From positions 1,178,001 to 1,242,000 of the forward strand of contig NZ_FOJA01000001.1 of the NCBI RefSeq assembly GCF_900110535.1: DNA of 64,000 nucleotides, in the 5' to 3' direction. The notes beneath the pieces are model-generated. The model had not been told where the DNA came from, ran no database searches, and saw nothing but the letters and a program-made list of their open reading frames with translations. Source of the DNA: Halobacterium jilantaiense. Lineage in GTDB: Archaea; Halobacteriota; Halobacteria; Halobacteriales; Halobacteriaceae. This document shows, in pieces, positions 54,951 to 64,000 of this stretch. The position numbers and the translations under genes were made by a program. Every line of letters starts with the position of its first letter. Within the stretch, counting starts at the first letter, position 1.

Positions 54951-55700
54951 ATGACCGAGATTCCCGAGGACCACCCCCGCCACGACTCGCTGGTGACACG
55001 CCACCGCATCGAGGACGGCGTGGACCGGGGCATCACGAGCCGACAGGGCCTCGTCGCCCAGGGCCGCGGGGAGGCCTACGACTACCTGCTGGGCGAGCAG
55101 ACGCTCCCGAGCGCGGACGGGGCCGAGCGCGTCGCGGCCGCCCACCTCCTGCTCGCCGAGCACGCCGTGCTCTCCGTGAACGGCAACGTCGCCGCGCTCG
55201 TCCCCGACGAAATCGTCGAGTTGGCGGAGGCGACGGGCGCGGACCTGGAAGTGAATCTGTTCAACCGCACCGAGGAGCGCGTCGAGCGCATCGCCGACTA
55301 CCTCCGCGAGCACGGCGCAGACGAGGTGAAGGGCACGAAGGCGGACGCCCGGATTCCGGGGCTGGACCACGAGCGCGCGAAAGTCGACAGCGACGGCATC
55401 CACGACGCCGACGTGGTGCTGGTGCCGCTGGAGGACGGCGACCGCGCCGAGGCGCTCGCGGAGATGGGGAAGACCGAACTCGTAATCGACCTGAATCCGC
55501 TCTCGCGGTCGCCCCAGACGGCGTCGGTGCCGATTGTCGACAACGTCGTGCGCGCCGTGCCGAACATCACCGCCCACGCCAGCGACCTGCGGGACGCGAG
55601 CCGCGAGGAACTCGAAGCCATCGTCGAGGACTTCGACCGCGAAGCGGCGCTGGCGGCGGCCGAAGAGCGCATCCGGACGGGCGCTGCGGACGGAGAGTGA
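54951..55700 (+). CDS. 4-phosphopantoate--beta-alanine ligase (phosphopantothenate synthetase)
   Basis: The product is 249 aa. The archaeal PPS family: SRHRIEDGVDRGITSRQGLVAQGRGEAYDYLLGE-type start (TSRQGLVAQGRGEAYDYLLG), VNLFNRTEERVERIADYLREHGAD and VIDLNPLSRSPQTA. It converts phosphopantoate and beta-alanine to phosphopantothenate. It is next to its pathway partner pantoate kinase, together replacing bacterial PanC/CoaA order. Confidence 0.93.
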   Translation: MTEIPEDHPRHDSLVTRHRIEDGVDRGITSRQGLVAQGRGEAYDYLLGEQTLPSADGAERVAAAHLLLAEHAVLSVNGNVAALVPDEIVELAEATGADLEVNLFNRTEERVERIADYLREHGADEVKGTKADARIPGLDHERAKVDSDGIHDADVVLVPLEDGDRAEALAEMGKTELVIDLNPLSRSPQTASVPIVDNVVRAVPNITAHASDLRDASREELEAIVEDFDREAALAAAEERIRTGAADGE

Positions 55701-55748
55701 CGCGCTAGCCGGGCGTTCAGCACGGTAATCGCAACACTGCAGCGCGTT

Positions 55749-55800
55749 TTTAGGCGCGCTGAAAAATCGAACCACTTTTCCCTCTTTAGGCGAGCCTAAA
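55749..55800 (+). promoter_or_regulatory. Two DtxR/IdeR-like iron boxes in the promoter of the lipoprotein gene
   Basis: TTTAGGCGAGCCTAAA (55785-55800) is a perfect dyad with 7-bp arms, resembling DtxR-family operators (TTAGG..CCTAA). A second, degenerate copy TTTAGGCGCGCTGAAA lies at 55749-55764, 36 bp away. The TATA-like ACTTTTCC (55773-55780) sits between them and ATG 55805 lies ~29 bp later. Haloarchaeal Idr proteins are DtxR-type iron repressors, so iron or manganese repression is inferred. Confidence 0.7.
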
Positions 55801-55804
55801 CCGT

Positions 55805-58246
55805 ATGCACCGACGACGAGAGTTCCTGCGCGCGACTGGCGCGACGCTCGCCGCGGTCGGCCTCGCCGGCTGCAGCAGCGACCAGACGAACGACGAAGAG
55901 ACCGAAGCGGCGACGACCGCCGCGGATACGACCGAACAGACGACCACGGACGCACCGGCCGACCTCGGCCCCGAGGCCGCGACGGCCGCCCAGTGGAACG
56001 TCTACCGGGCGCGGCTCGCGGACGCCGCGACCCTCGGCACGGCCGGCGAGGGCGAGACCGGCGCTCGCCTGGTGACGGCGGTGTTCGAGGACTTCGAGGC
56101 CGCGAACGGCGAGTACGGTGCCCACGAGACGCTCGAATCGACCAGCACCGAGGCCTACGAGGGCTTCGAGGAGGGCGTCGTCGGCCTCCGCGACGCGCTC
56201 GAGTCCGGCGACGACGGTGCCGCGCGCGAGCAGTTCCGGGCCGCCGCGGACAATCTCCGGACGGCCCAGCGCAGCCTCGTCGGCGACCAGACCGCAGACG
56301 CCCTCGACGTGCTGGCGTTCGCCGACCGCGCCGCGACAGTTCGCGCGCTCGCCGCGGCCGGACAGTCGACGACGGCGGCCGTCGCGGCGAACACCGCGCT
56401 CACCGACTTCGAGTCCGCGCCCGCCCACGGCGCGCTCGAAGACGCCGCGCCCGACCACTACGAGACCTACGAGGGCGCGCTCGGCGACGCGCTCTCCGCG
56501 GGCCAGAGCGAGGACGCCGAGGCCGCAGAGACGGCCGCTGACGAGGCGCTGGCGGCGGCCATCGCCGGCTCGTACGCCGTCACCGAGGGAGCTGCCACGC
56601 AGGCCGGTCACGTCGCCAGCATGCAGTCCAGAGCGTACGACGCCGCCGCGCTCGCCGCGCTCGGCGGTCCCGCGACGGCGTTCGGCCACGCGGCCGTGCT
56701 GACGACGTACCGGGCGCGAGCACAGGACGCGGCGTGGCTCGCGGACGCGGGTGCCACAGACGAGGCGGCGACGATGGCCATCGATATCCTCGAACACTTC
56801 GAGGGCGCGAAGGCCCACGAGCCGCTGGAGGAAGCCGACCACGACGCCTACGAGGGCTTCGAGGGCGGCGTCGCCAGCCTGCAGTCCGCCATCCAGGACG
56901 GGTCGGGTGTCGACGACGCGCTCGGGCAGGTCGACGAGAACCTCGTCGCGGGCGTCTCCGCGCTCGCCACCGGCACCGAGGCCGCCGTCCTCGAAGCCGG
57001 CTTCCTGCGGGCGCGTCTCGGTGACGCCCGCGAGCACTACCGCCGGGGCGAACAGGAGCGCGCGGCGTCGGTCGCGGAAGCCGTCTTCGAGCGCTTCGAG
57101 CGCGACGAACTCGGCGTCCACGAGTCACTCGAAGACACCAGCGAGGACCTCTACCACACCTTCGAGGAGGAGCACCTCGCGGCGATGCCGGACGCGATGC
57201 GGAACGGCGAGGACGACGCCGTGACCGAGCACGTCGACGGCGCGCAGGCGGCGCTCGCCGACTTCGCCGCGCAGGCCGCGTCGACCGCCCGGGTCTCGGG
57301 CGGGGAGTCGGCGTACCTCGCCGCGCGAGGGTTCGACGCCGCCGCGCTCGCCGCCGCCGACCGCCGCGAGCGCGCGGCGACGGTGGCCGACGGCGCGATG
57401 GCGCACTTCGAGGCGGGCGCGGGCGGCTTCCACGAGGCCGTCGAGCACGCCAGCGAGGACACCTACCACGCCTTCGAGGAGGCGCTGGTCGGCGTCTCGT
57501 CGGCCGCCAGCGGGAGCGGCGACGTCTACGCCGCCGCCCAGTCGTTCGGCGGGCAGGCGTTCCAGGCGACCTACGACGTGCTCGGCGCGGCGGGCGGCGA
57601 CCTCGGCGCGTCGGCGGCCGGCGTCGTCACCGCGGCGTTCGGGGACTTCGAGGGAGCCCGCGTACACGAGCCGCTGGAGGAAGCCGACCACGACGCCTAC
57701 GAGGGCTTCGAGTCCGCGCTGGAGTCGTACGCCAGCGGGCTGGAGTCCGGTGACGGCGACGTGTCGGCGGTGGCGCGGGCGTCGCTGCGGGCGCAGTTCG
57801 CGCTCGCCGGTGACGTCGACGCGGCACCCGTCGGCGAGGGCGGGAGTGAGAGCGGCGGGGAGGAGGACGTCGAACTCTCCGGCGGCCCGAACGTCGTGGA
57901 GGGCGTCCCCGAGGACGCCGACCACGTCGTCGACATGACCGCCGTCGCGTTCGAGCCGGCCGAACTCACCGTCTCCGTCGGGGACAAAGTGGCGTGGACG
58001 CACACCGAGGGCGAAGCGCACTCCGTGACGGCGTACGAGGACGAGCTTCCCGACGGTGCCGACTACTGGGCGTCCGGGGACTTCGACAGCCAGAACGCCG
58101 CCGCCGAGGGCTGGGAGAACGGCGAGGGGGCCGTGCAGTCCGGGCAGTCCTACGTCCGCACCTTCGAGACTGCGGGCGAGCACGGCTACTACTGCATCCC
58201 CCACGAACAGCTCGACATGGTCGGCACCGTGGTGGTCGAGGACTGA
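55805..58246 (+). CDS. Tat lipoprotein with six HxxLE-type repeats and a C-terminal blue-copper domain (DUF5059-like)
   Basis: The product is 813 aa. MHRRREFLRATGATLAAVGL plus LAGC is a Tat signal with lipobox; a Thr/Glu linker follows. Six copies of a F-[ED]-x..H-x-x-[LV]-E-x..Y-x-x-[FY]-E unit (e.g. FEGAKAHEPLEEADHDAYEGFE in parts) occur about every 100-120 residues; the unit recalls metal-binding helices. The C-terminal ~105 residues form a plastocyanin-like domain with HSVTAYED, YYCIPHEQLDM (Cys, His, Met ligands). It probably handles iron with copper-dependent oxidation outside the cell. Promoter iron boxes support this. Confidence 0.75.
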   Translation: MHRRREFLRATGATLAAVGLAGCSSDQTNDEETEAATTAADTTEQTTTDAPADLGPEAATAAQWNVYRARLADAATLGTAGEGETGARLVTAVFEDFEAANGEYGAHETLESTSTEAYEGFEEGVVGLRDALESGDDGAAREQFRAAADNLRTAQRSLVGDQTADALDVLAFADRAATVRALAAAGQSTTAAVAANTALTDFESAPAHGALEDAAPDHYETYEGALGDALSAGQSEDAEAAETAADEALAAAIAGSYAVTEGAATQAGHVASMQSRAYDAAALAALGGPATAFGHAAVLTTYRARAQDAAWLADAGATDEAATMAIDILEHFEGAKAHEPLEEADHDAYEGFEGGVASLQSAIQDGSGVDDALGQVDENLVAGVSALATGTEAAVLEAGFLRARLGDAREHYRRGEQERAASVAEAVFERFERDELGVHESLEDTSEDLYHTFEEEHLAAMPDAMRNGEDDAVTEHVDGAQAALADFAAQAASTARVSGGESAYLAARGFDAAALAAADRRERAATVADGAMAHFEAGAGGFHEAVEHASEDTYHAFEEALVGVSSAASGSGDVYAAAQSFGGQAFQATYDVLGAAGGDLGASAAGVVTAAFGDFEGARVHEPLEEADHDAYEGFESALESYASGLESGDGDVSAVARASLRAQFALAGDVDAAPVGEGGSESGGEEDVELSGGPNVVEGVPEDADHVVDMTAVAFEPAELTVSVGDKVAWTHTEGEAHSVTAYEDELPDGADYWASGDFDSQNAAAEGWENGEGAVQSGQSYVRTFETAGEHGYYCIPHEQLDMVGTVVVED
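56816..56863 (+). repeat. 48-bp direct repeat within the lipoprotein gene, copy 1
   Basis: CACGAGCCGCTGGAGGAAGC begins a 48-base block repeated exactly at 57665-57712. It encodes the repeat unit HEPLEEADHDAYEGFE. DNA identity over 48 bases, greater than between other units, suggests a recent duplication or gene conversion. Confidence 0.85.
57665..57712 (+). repeat. 48-bp direct repeat within the lipoprotein gene, copy 2
   Basis: Exact copy of 56816-56863, in the last repeat unit before the blue-copper domain. Confidence 0.85.
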
Positions 58247-58247
58247 G

Positions 58248-59009
58248 ATGGTCGGCAGCGACCTGGCGACTATCCGGAGCCGGCTGGAGGCGCTCGCGAC
58301 GGACGACGGGGCGTTCGTCGTCGCGTGCGCTCGCACCGGCGAACAGCCGTTCCCGGTCGCCGGCCTCCGCTTCCCCGACCGGGAGACGGCCGCGGACGCG
58401 CTCTCGCTGGCGACCGCCTACCGGGAGACGCTTGCGCGCTACGACCCGTGGTCTCCCCAGTACGACCTCGTCGTCCACGGGACGCCGGAGCCGCCGGCCG
58501 GCGAGAGCGCCTCCCGGTCGGATGTTTGCCACGGCGTCGTCGGCGCGGTGTTCGAGGCACTGTCCGCGACCGGCCACGAGGCCGCCGAGCGCGCCGTCCT
58601 CGACGGCTACTTCGCGGCCGCCGAGACCACGACGGACGTCGACGACCTCTCGGTCGTCCTGCTGTCGTGCGCGGCGGACGCTCTCGACGCGCACCTCACT
58701 CCGGCAGAGCAAGCGGCCGTGCTGCGTGACGCCGCCGGGCGCGTCGACTTCGTCGATTCGGCCGCGACGCCCGGTGAGGCACTCGGCGCGGTCGCTGCCG
58801 CCGACCTCGCCAGCACGGTCACGCGCACGACCGACGGCTGGCGGTTCGCGGCCGCGGCGACCGGCGACCGCGGCCCCGTGACGCTGCCGGTCGCCGTGGC
58901 ACTGCTGGCGACAGACGGCGTCGACGCGCCGGCGTTCGCGCCGGTCGCGGACCGCGTCGACCTCCGGCCGACCGGTGGGCCGCGCGGGCTCGCGACCGCC
59001 TCAGAGTAG
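58248..59009 (+). CDS. Hypothetical haloarchaeal protein co-transcribed with the lipoprotein
   Basis: The product is 253 aa. Start ATG 58248 is 1 bp after the lipoprotein stop, so it is in the same unit and probably iron-regulated. No domain recognised. Visible: LALATDDGAFVVACARTGEQPFP, YRETLARYDPWSPQYDLVVHGT and ADDLSVV-type stretches; no signal peptide or membrane helix, so probably cytoplasmic. It overlaps the convergent HTH-ThiN gene tail to tail by 9 bp. Confidence 0.7.
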   Translation: MVGSDLATIRSRLEALATDDGAFVVACARTGEQPFPVAGLRFPDRETAADALSLATAYRETLARYDPWSPQYDLVVHGTPEPPAGESASRSDVCHGVVGAVFEALSATGHEAAERAVLDGYFAAAETTTDVDDLSVVLLSCAADALDAHLTPAEQAAVLRDAAGRVDFVDSAATPGEALGAVAAADLASTVTRTTDGWRFAAAATGDRGPVTLPVAVALLATDGVDAPAFAPVADRVDLRPTGGPRGLATASE

Positions 59010-59909
59010 CTCGCGAGCCATCCGCACGGCGTCCGGGGCGGAGTCCGCGAGCAGGTAGACGATGGGCTCGACGCCGTAGCCGCCCGTCTGGTAGAGCACG
59101 TCGACGGACTCGCTGTCGGCGACGGCGTCCCGCACGTGGCTGTCGTCCCCCGAGGACTCGCCCTCCGGGTCGAACTCGACCGCCTCGTAGCCCGCCGACT
59201 CGAGGGTCTCGACCGCGTCCTCGCTGTACGAGACGTTCAGCGCCGCGCGCGCGTCGCTGCCGGCCGACCGGGCGGCGAGCAGGACGGTCGCGACGTACGC
59301 GCTCACGCCGAAGTCCGGTTCGGCCGGCACCTCCGTGCGCCCCATCACGTCCAGAACGCGACCCGGCACCCCGGCCACGTCTTCTACCGTCTCGGCGTCG
59401 CCAGTGCACTCCACGAGGTTCGCGCCGACCGCGGGGATGAGCGTCGCGAACCCGCTCGTGTGTTCGAGCATCCGGACGCCCCGCCGGACCGACGACAGCA
59501 CCTGCTCGCGCATCCGGACCTCGCTGTCGGCGTCGTGGACGCGGAAGTCGCCGTCGTAGTCCGCGAGCGCGGGGTTCGCGGCCTCGTGGCGCTCGGCCAG
59601 CAGGTCGCCGCGAGCCGACAGCTGGCGGACGAGCACCTCGGCCTCCACGAGCGCCTGCACCTGAGACACGTCGCCGCTCGCCAGCCCCTCGCCGACGCGC
59701 TCGACGGTGTCCTGAACGCGCTCGTCGGCGGCGATGTCGTCGTCGGTCGCCACGTCGCCGTGGGCGTACTTCGAGACCGCGGACTGGCTCACGCCAAGCA
59801 GTTCGGCGACCTCGTGCTGGGTGAGCCCGCGCTCCCGCAGGTCGGCCGCCAGAAGTGACCGGAACGTCGGCAGGAACTCCTCGACGACGACCTCCTCGAG
59901 GAACTTCAT
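59001..59909 (-). CDS. HTH-ThiN regulator (ThiR-like, thiamine-phosphate-binding)
   Basis: The product is 302 aa. Residues ~28-50 form an HTH ([23 protein letters not shown]). The C-terminal ~170 residues form a ThiN-like domain ([41 protein letters not shown] in parts). In archaea HTH-ThiN fusions (ThiR) are known as regulators of thiamine genes sensing thiamine phosphates. Thiamine repression is inferred from family. ATG overlaps the dcd stop (ATGA). Confidence 0.82.
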   Translation of the reverse strand: MKFLEEVVVEEFLPTFRSLLAADLRERGLTQHEVAELLGVSQSAVSKYAHGDVATDDDIAADERVQDTVERVGEGLASGDVSQVQALVEAEVLVRQLSARGDLLAERHEAANPALADYDGDFRVHDADSEVRMREQVLSSVRRGVRMLEHTSGFATLIPAVGANLVECTGDAETVEDVAGVPGRVLDVMGRTEVPAEPDFGVSAYVATVLLAARSAGSDARAALNVSYSEDAVETLESAGYEAVEFDPEGESSGDDSHVRDAVADSESVDVLYQTGGYGVEPIVYLLADSAPDAVRMARELL

Positions 59910-60493
59910 TGGTCGCCACCGAACTCCCGGTCGCCCCGGATTCGGGACGCCTGCGGGCCGTCCTGGTCCTGATACTTCGACCCGCGCTCGCTCCCGTACG
60001 GCCGGTCCGCTTCCGAAGCCAACTCCGTGAACACGAGCTGGCTGATGCGCATCCCCGGCGTCAGCGCAACCGGGACCTTCCCGAGATTCGACAGCTCCAG
60101 CGTGACCTGCCCCCGGTAGCCGGGGTCGATGAAGCCCGCAGTGGCGTGGACGACCACGGCGAGCCGGCCGAGCGACGACCGGCCCTCGACCTGCGCGACG
60201 AGGTCCGGCGGCACCTCCACGCGCTCTTTGGTCGTGCCGAGCACGAAGTCCCCCGGGTGGAGGACGAACTCGTCGCCGTCGTCGACGACCGTCTCGGTGA
60301 CGTAGTCCTCGACTTCCTCCTCCCGGTTCGGATGGATGCAGGGGACGTTCGCGCGCTCGAACTCCAGGAACCGCCGCCCGAGTCGGACGTCGACGCTCGC
60401 CGGCTGCACCTGGAGGTCGACGTCCTCCAGGGGCTCGATGGCGAGGTCGCCGTCCGCCAGGCGCGCGAGGATGTCCCGGTCGGAGAGTATCAT
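59906..60493 (-). CDS. dcd: dCTP deaminase
   Basis: The product is 195 aa. [37 protein letters not shown], the catalytic-site [35 protein letters not shown] (Ser, Arg, Glu) and the C-terminal GKYQDQDGP-like SKYQDQDGP. It yields dUTP from dCTP for dTMP synthesis. ATG 60493 is preferred over an upstream codon at 60520. Confidence 0.95.
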   Translation of the reverse strand: MILSDRDILARLADGDLAIEPLEDVDLQVQPASVDVRLGRRFLEFERANVPCIHPNREEEVEDYVTETVVDDGDEFVLHPGDFVLGTTKERVEVPPDLVAQVEGRSSLGRLAVVVHATAGFIDPGYRGQVTLELSNLGKVPVALTPGMRISQLVFTELASEADRPYGSERGSKYQDQDGPQASRIRGDREFGGDQ

Positions 60494-60526
60494 ACGCGGA
60501 CTGTGGACCGGGGCCGTCAAAAGCGT

Positions 60527-61141
60527 TCAGAACAGCGCCAGTAGCCAGCCGCCGAACGCGACGACGCCGCCGACCAGCCACGTCGTTCCGCTGTCGTCGT
60601 CGAACGCAACGGCGAGCCCGCGGCCGTAGAGGAACGTCTGCCAGCAGGCGACCAGAAACGAGAGCGCGTGGGAGAGCGCGCTGCCGCTCTGGACGTTCGC
60701 GCGGAACTGCCGGGCGAACGCCTCTGGCGAGGACAGTGTCGTGCCGTCGAGCGCGAGCGCCAGTATCACGAACGCGACCAGCGACGTCAGCAGCGTCGGT
60801 GCGGTGCCCCAGCCGACGACGGTGAGCGTCTCCCCGAACCGGCCGTCGTGACCGACGACAGCGCGGGCGAGCAGGTGGAGGATGCCAGCGGCGAGCAGCC
60901 AGCCGACGACCATCGCGACGACGACAACGACGAGGTAGCTGACGAGAACGCTCCAGACCGCGCCGCTGGCGTCGCCGTGGCCGGCGGCAGCGAGCTTGTC
61001 GGAGAGCAGGACGCCGAAGCCGGCGAGCGCGAGGGTCAGCGAGAGCGTCGCGACGCCGACCGCGACGGCGGCCGGCCACAGGTCGAAGCCACGGGACTCG
61101 AAGTACGCGACGGGGTGGAGGATGGGAGTGCGGGGAGCCAT
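60527..61141 (-). CDS. YIP1-family-like integral membrane protein
   Basis: The product is 204 aa with about five hydrophobic helices. [29 protein letters not shown] starts it; [33 protein letters not shown] is the typical YIP1 motif region. Its function in archaea is unknown. It is in line with dcd (33-bp gap), perhaps the same unit. Confidence 0.72.
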   Translation of the reverse strand: MAPRTPILHPVAYFESRGFDLWPAAVAVGVATLSLTLALAGFGVLLSDKLAAAGHGDASGAVWSVLVSYLVVVVVAMVVGWLLAAGILHLLARAVVGHDGRFGETLTVVGWGTAPTLLTSLVAFVILALALDGTTLSSPEAFARQFRANVQSGSALSHALSFLVACWQTFLYGRGLAVAFDDDSGTTWLVGGVVAFGGWLLALF

Positions 61142-61197
61142 ACGGTGGGCTGCGCCCGGCTCCGCCTTCGCCTTTTCGGGCGCGAGTAGCCAACGCT

Positions 61198-61563
61198 ATG
61201 CGGGAGCCGACCGTCCGCCCGGACATGAAACAGGTCATCGCCGCCCGAACTGACATCGGGATGGGGCAGGGGAAGCTCGCCGCTCAGGTCGCACACGCCT
61301 CGCTGAACGCCTACGAGTACGCCGACGACCGAGCCGTCCGGCAGTGGAAAGACGAGGGGCAGACGAAGGTCGTGGTGAAGGTCGGCAGCGAGCGCGAGCT
61401 CTACGAACTCTCCGAGGAAGCCAAGCACAAGGGACTGCCGACGGGCCTCATCTCGGACGCCGGCCGCACCCAGCTGGAGCCCGGGACGCCGACGGCGCTG
61501 GCAATCGGCCCGGCACCCGACGCCGACGTCGACCGAATCACGGGCGACCTCTCGCTGTTCTGA
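61198..61563 (+). CDS. pth2: Peptidyl-tRNA hydrolase, archaeal type
   Basis: The product is 121 aa. Pth2 family: [72 protein letters not shown]. It frees stalled peptidyl-tRNA. ATG 61198 gives a 9-residue extension before MKQ; the MKQ start at 61225 is possible. Its stop overlaps the TruD start (TGATG). Confidence 0.95.
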   Translation: MREPTVRPDMKQVIAARTDIGMGQGKLAAQVAHASLNAYEYADDRAVRQWKDEGQTKVVVKVGSERELYELSEEAKHKGLPTGLISDAGRTQLEPGTPTALAIGPAPDADVDRITGDLSLF

Positions 61564-62867
61564 TGCGGGACGCCCACCCGATAGAGCGCGAGGTCGGGAT
61601 GGCGTACTACGCCAGCGGCAGCGACGGCACCGGCGGCACGCTCCGCGAGTCACCCGAGGACTTCCGCGTCCGGGAACTCGAAGCGTTCGACACCCAGCCC
61701 GCAGACGCGCCGACCGGCGACTACCCGTGGCTGGTCGTGCGCGCGACGCTGCGGCGCTGGGACACCAACGACTTCGCCCGCGAGTTCGCGAACAGCGTCG
61801 GGATGAGCCGCGAGCGCGTGACGTGGGCGGGGACGAAAGACCGCCACGCCGTCACCACCCAGTTGTTCGCCGTCCGCGACCTCGACGCCGACCAGGTGCC
61901 CGAGATTCGGGACGCCGACATCGAGGTCGTGGGCCGCGCGGGCCGCGGGCTGGAGTTCGGCGACCTCGCCGGCAACGCCTTCGAGATAGTGGTTCGTGAG
62001 CCAGAGAACCCGGAGCAGGCCGACGCCGTTGCCGACGACCTCGCCGGGTTCGCGGGCGGTGACGTGGGAGCCCCCAATTTCTTCGGGCAGCAGCGCTTCG
62101 GCAGCAAGCGCCCCGTCACCCACGAGGTCGGGCTCGCCATTCTCCGGAACGACTGGGAGGCCGCCGCGATGGCGTACCTCGGCGCGCCCACCGAACACGA
62201 GCCCGAGGACTCGCAGGCCGCCCGCGAGTACGTTGAGGACACCCGCGACTGGACGGGGGCTCTGGAGGAGTTCCCGCAGCGCCTGCGCTACGAGCGCACG
62301 ATGCTGCACGAGCTCGCGGACGGCGGGAGCTTCCGGGACGCCGTCGAGACGTTCCCGTCGAACCTCCAGCGCCTGTTCGTGAACGCCGCCCAGTCCTACG
62401 CCTTCAACCGGATTCTCTCCGAGCGGATGGACCGAGGGCTGCCGTTCCACGAACCGGTCGCGGGCGACGTGGTGTGGTTTGCGGATAGTGACGCCGACGC
62501 GGCGATCGCACAGCCCGACTCCTCGCGCGAGCAGCGCGTCACCGAGTCCCGCGTGGACGTGATGGCGCGGCACTGCGAGCGCGGCCGCGCGTTCGTCACC
62601 GCGCCGCTCGTCGGCACCGACACCGAGTTCGCGGACGGCGAGCCCGGCGACATCACGCGAAGTGTGCTCGACGACCTCGACCTCGCGCCCGCGGACTTCG
62701 ACCTGCCCGGCGACTGGAGCAGCGAGGGCACCCGCCGCGCGATTCTCCTCCGGCCCGACCTCACGGTCAGCCACGACCCGCTCACGTTCGAGTTCGCGCT
62801 ACCCTCGGGGAGCTACGCCACCGTGGTCCTCCGGGAGTTCCTCAAATCGAGTCCGCTCGACCTCTGA
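61563..62867 (+). CDS. truD: tRNA pseudouridine(13) synthase TruD
   Basis: The product is 434 aa. [19 protein letters not shown] holds the catalytic Asp D93 (motif KDRHA). [19 protein letters not shown] and [12 protein letters not shown] are the other TruD motifs. It isomerises U13 in tRNA(Glu) in bacteria; archaeal TruD homologues act on tRNA too. ATG 61563 overlaps the pth2 stop, so the tRNA-quality genes are coupled. Confidence 0.93.
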   Translation: MRDAHPIEREVGMAYYASGSDGTGGTLRESPEDFRVRELEAFDTQPADAPTGDYPWLVVRATLRRWDTNDFAREFANSVGMSRERVTWAGTKDRHAVTTQLFAVRDLDADQVPEIRDADIEVVGRAGRGLEFGDLAGNAFEIVVREPENPEQADAVADDLAGFAGGDVGAPNFFGQQRFGSKRPVTHEVGLAILRNDWEAAAMAYLGAPTEHEPEDSQAAREYVEDTRDWTGALEEFPQRLRYERTMLHELADGGSFRDAVETFPSNLQRLFVNAAQSYAFNRILSERMDRGLPFHEPVAGDVVWFADSDADAAIAQPDSSREQRVTESRVDVMARHCERGRAFVTAPLVGTDTEFADGEPGDITRSVLDDLDLAPADFDLPGDWSSEGTRRAILLRPDLTVSHDPLTFEFALPSGSYATVVLREFLKSSPLDL

Positions 62868-62923
62868 GCGCGCCCTCCCGAGAAACACCGCGCTTTTGCG
62901 CCCCGAACCGCTTTCTCCAGCGT

Positions 62924-63646
62924 ATGGAGTGCTCGCGGTGCGGCACGCCGCTGGAGAAGCCGGGCGACTACTGCCTGGTGTGCCGGACCGGGAACTGCGA
63001 CGCGGTCGTGGCGGACTGCAGCCGGGAGCGCGCGACGCTCACGTTCCTCGACGACGAGGACGTGGTCGGGCAGACCGACGTGACGACGATGCCAGAGGAC
63101 GGCGACGAGACCGGGGTCATCGAGCTCCGGAACTTCGCCGGCCGCATCGCGGACGAGATTCGCCGCAAGCGGCCGGAGGACGTGTTCGTCGCGGGAGCCC
63201 ACGAGGTCATCCGCGCCGTCCGGGCGGACCTCCACCACGACGTCTACCGCGTCGAGCCCGACGACCCCGTGGAGTCGGTGCTGGACCGCCGCGGCGACCG
63301 CGTGCTCGACGTCGTCGACAAGCCCGCCCGCGAGAAAATCGGCGGCCGACACTCGACGCTCATCGGCGACCGCGACGGCCAGCAGGCAATCCGCACCGTC
63401 GCCGCGCACCCGAACGTGAAGAAGGTCATCCCCGGACCCATCGACGCGGGCGGCTCCGGCTCTCGGACCGGCGTTCGCGCGAAGGTCACGCGGGCCGACG
63501 ACAACGGCAACCTCCGCCTGCTCGTGCGGGACGGCTCCAGCGTGCAGGAGAACCGCGTCGTCACCACGGCGATGAGCCGCGAGACCGGCGAGCGCGTCCG
63601 CGACGACCTCAACGGCGCGCTCACCGAGGAAGCGCTCCGGGAGTGA
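62924..63646 (+). CDS. DUF2103 domain protein with N-terminal zinc ribbon
   Basis: The product is 240 aa. N-terminal CSRCGTPLEKPGDYCLVCRTGNCD offers four or more Cys for zinc. Then a DUF2103 domain: ARIADEIRRKRPEDVFVAGAHEVIRAV-like helix and REKIGGRHSTLIGDRDGQQAIR. Archaea-specific; role unknown, possibly RNA-related given its neighbours truD and pth2. Confidence 0.8.
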   Translation: MECSRCGTPLEKPGDYCLVCRTGNCDAVVADCSRERATLTFLDDEDVVGQTDVTTMPEDGDETGVIELRNFAGRIADEIRRKRPEDVFVAGAHEVIRAVRADLHHDVYRVEPDDPVESVLDRRGDRVLDVVDKPAREKIGGRHSTLIGDRDGQQAIRTVAAHPNVKKVIPGPIDAGGSGSRTGVRAKVTRADDNGNLRLLVRDGSSVQENRVVTTAMSRETGERVRDDLNGALTEEALRE

Positions 63647-63729
63647 CGACGGGGTTCGGTCCTGCCGACGCGGGTGTCCGACGAGACCGGAAACAGTTTG
63701 TGCGCTCCGGCAGACCGGCTGTTGTCCCC

Positions 63730-63912
63730 ATGATCGACTCGAAGACAATCCAGCTGACGACGCTCTGGTTCGTCGTCATGACGTTCATCCAAACCGCCGA
63801 GAGCGGCGGCAATCCCCTCCTGAGCGTGCTCGCCATCTTCGCGATTCTTCTCACGTACGTCCTACCGGTCGTGATAGTCGGCCGCCTCGCAGCCGGCGTG
63901 CTTCGGGACTGA
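63730..63912 (+). CDS. Small two-helix membrane protein
   Basis: The product is 60 aa. Two hydrophobic segments (LTTLWFVVMTFIQTA; LLSVLAIFAILLTYVLPVVIVGRLAAGVL) suggest two membrane helices with the N-terminus outside or inside unclear. ATG 63730. No family recognised. Confidence 0.65.
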   Translation: MIDSKTIQLTTLWFVVMTFIQTAESGGNPLLSVLAIFAILLTYVLPVVIVGRLAAGVLRD

Positions 63913-64000
63913 CGGTCCCGGCTGGTTCGGTCGTCTCCTCACTTCGTCAGGGCCGCTCGTTCGTTCCGTCCCCTCGCTACGCTCGGGGACGCGACTCACG
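63913..64000. other. GC-rich tail without a gene
   Basis: The last 88 bases hold no credible gene start. The end has the CGCTACGCTCGGGGACGCG style of GC palindromic sequence seen in the gaps at 4.6-5.0 and 41.2 kb; the window ends within it. Confidence 0.4.

Overview
The window is chromosomal DNA from a haloarchaeon (class Halobacteria, plausibly a Halobacterium relative). Reasons: very high GC with strong third-position GC bias, acidic proteins rich in Asp and Glu, a membrane LonB protease, TFB, CetZ, geranylgeranylglyceryl phosphate synthase, archaeal CoA-pathway enzymes, and many genes whose start codon lies about 28-30 bases after a TATA-like box (leaderless transcripts). Genes are tightly packed with many ATGA or GTGA overlaps. 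I found no rRNA, tRNA, CRISPR array, IS element or prophage. Most long antisense reading frames are GC-bias artefacts.

Layout. 1-3.4 kb (minus): trpC-trpB-trpA and the start of an ADH synthase gene of the archaeal aromatic pathway, with two TGTACA boxes over the trpC promoter. 3.5-5 kb: an MGMT-fold protein lacking the catalytic Cys, a frameshifted CPBP protease gene, and a gene-free hairpin-rich stretch. 5-10 kb: lonB (minus), then nadM, a SAM hydrolase, a TRIC-like membrane protein and an amidohydrolase. 10-31.5 kb: mixed metabolic and hypothetical genes, including glycosyltransferases, a methyltransferase, a winged-helix regulator, a TRAM protein, radical SAM, DUF429, Hsp20, several flavoproteins, a Nudix hydrolase, a Tat lipoprotein, an MFS transporter and an aldo/keto reductase.

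31.5-40 kb (minus) is an eight-gene type IV pilus or secretion-like cluster: a coiled-coil protein, a one-TM protein, a VirB11/TadA-type ATPase, a TadC-like membrane protein, and four secreted or anchored proteins. Two of the four have pilin-like N-termini and one is a 982-residue surface protein. An internal promoter separates the machinery from the surface genes. CetZ lies divergently beside it.

41-47.5 kb: a phosphodiesterase-like enzyme, a degenerate DHH protein with a 33-residue leader gene, pyrophosphatase, a PadR regulator, RNase HI plus partner, and TFB. 47.7-53 kb: GGGP synthase and a peptide-type ABC transporter with divergently placed permeases and no binding protein. 53-59 kb: an internally deleted flavoprotein remnant, pantoate kinase and phosphopantothenate synthetase, then a probable iron-regulated, Tat-exported six-repeat lipoprotein ending in a blue-copper domain. 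59-64 kb: an HTH-ThiN regulator, dCTP deaminase, a YIP1-like protein, Pth2, TruD, a DUF2103 protein and a small membrane protein.

The most promising less-described items are the pilus-like cluster, the DUF5059-like six-repeat copper lipoprotein behind two DtxR-type boxes, a palindromic repeat inserted in frame into trpA, and a shared multi-box element downstream of both lonB and cetZ.
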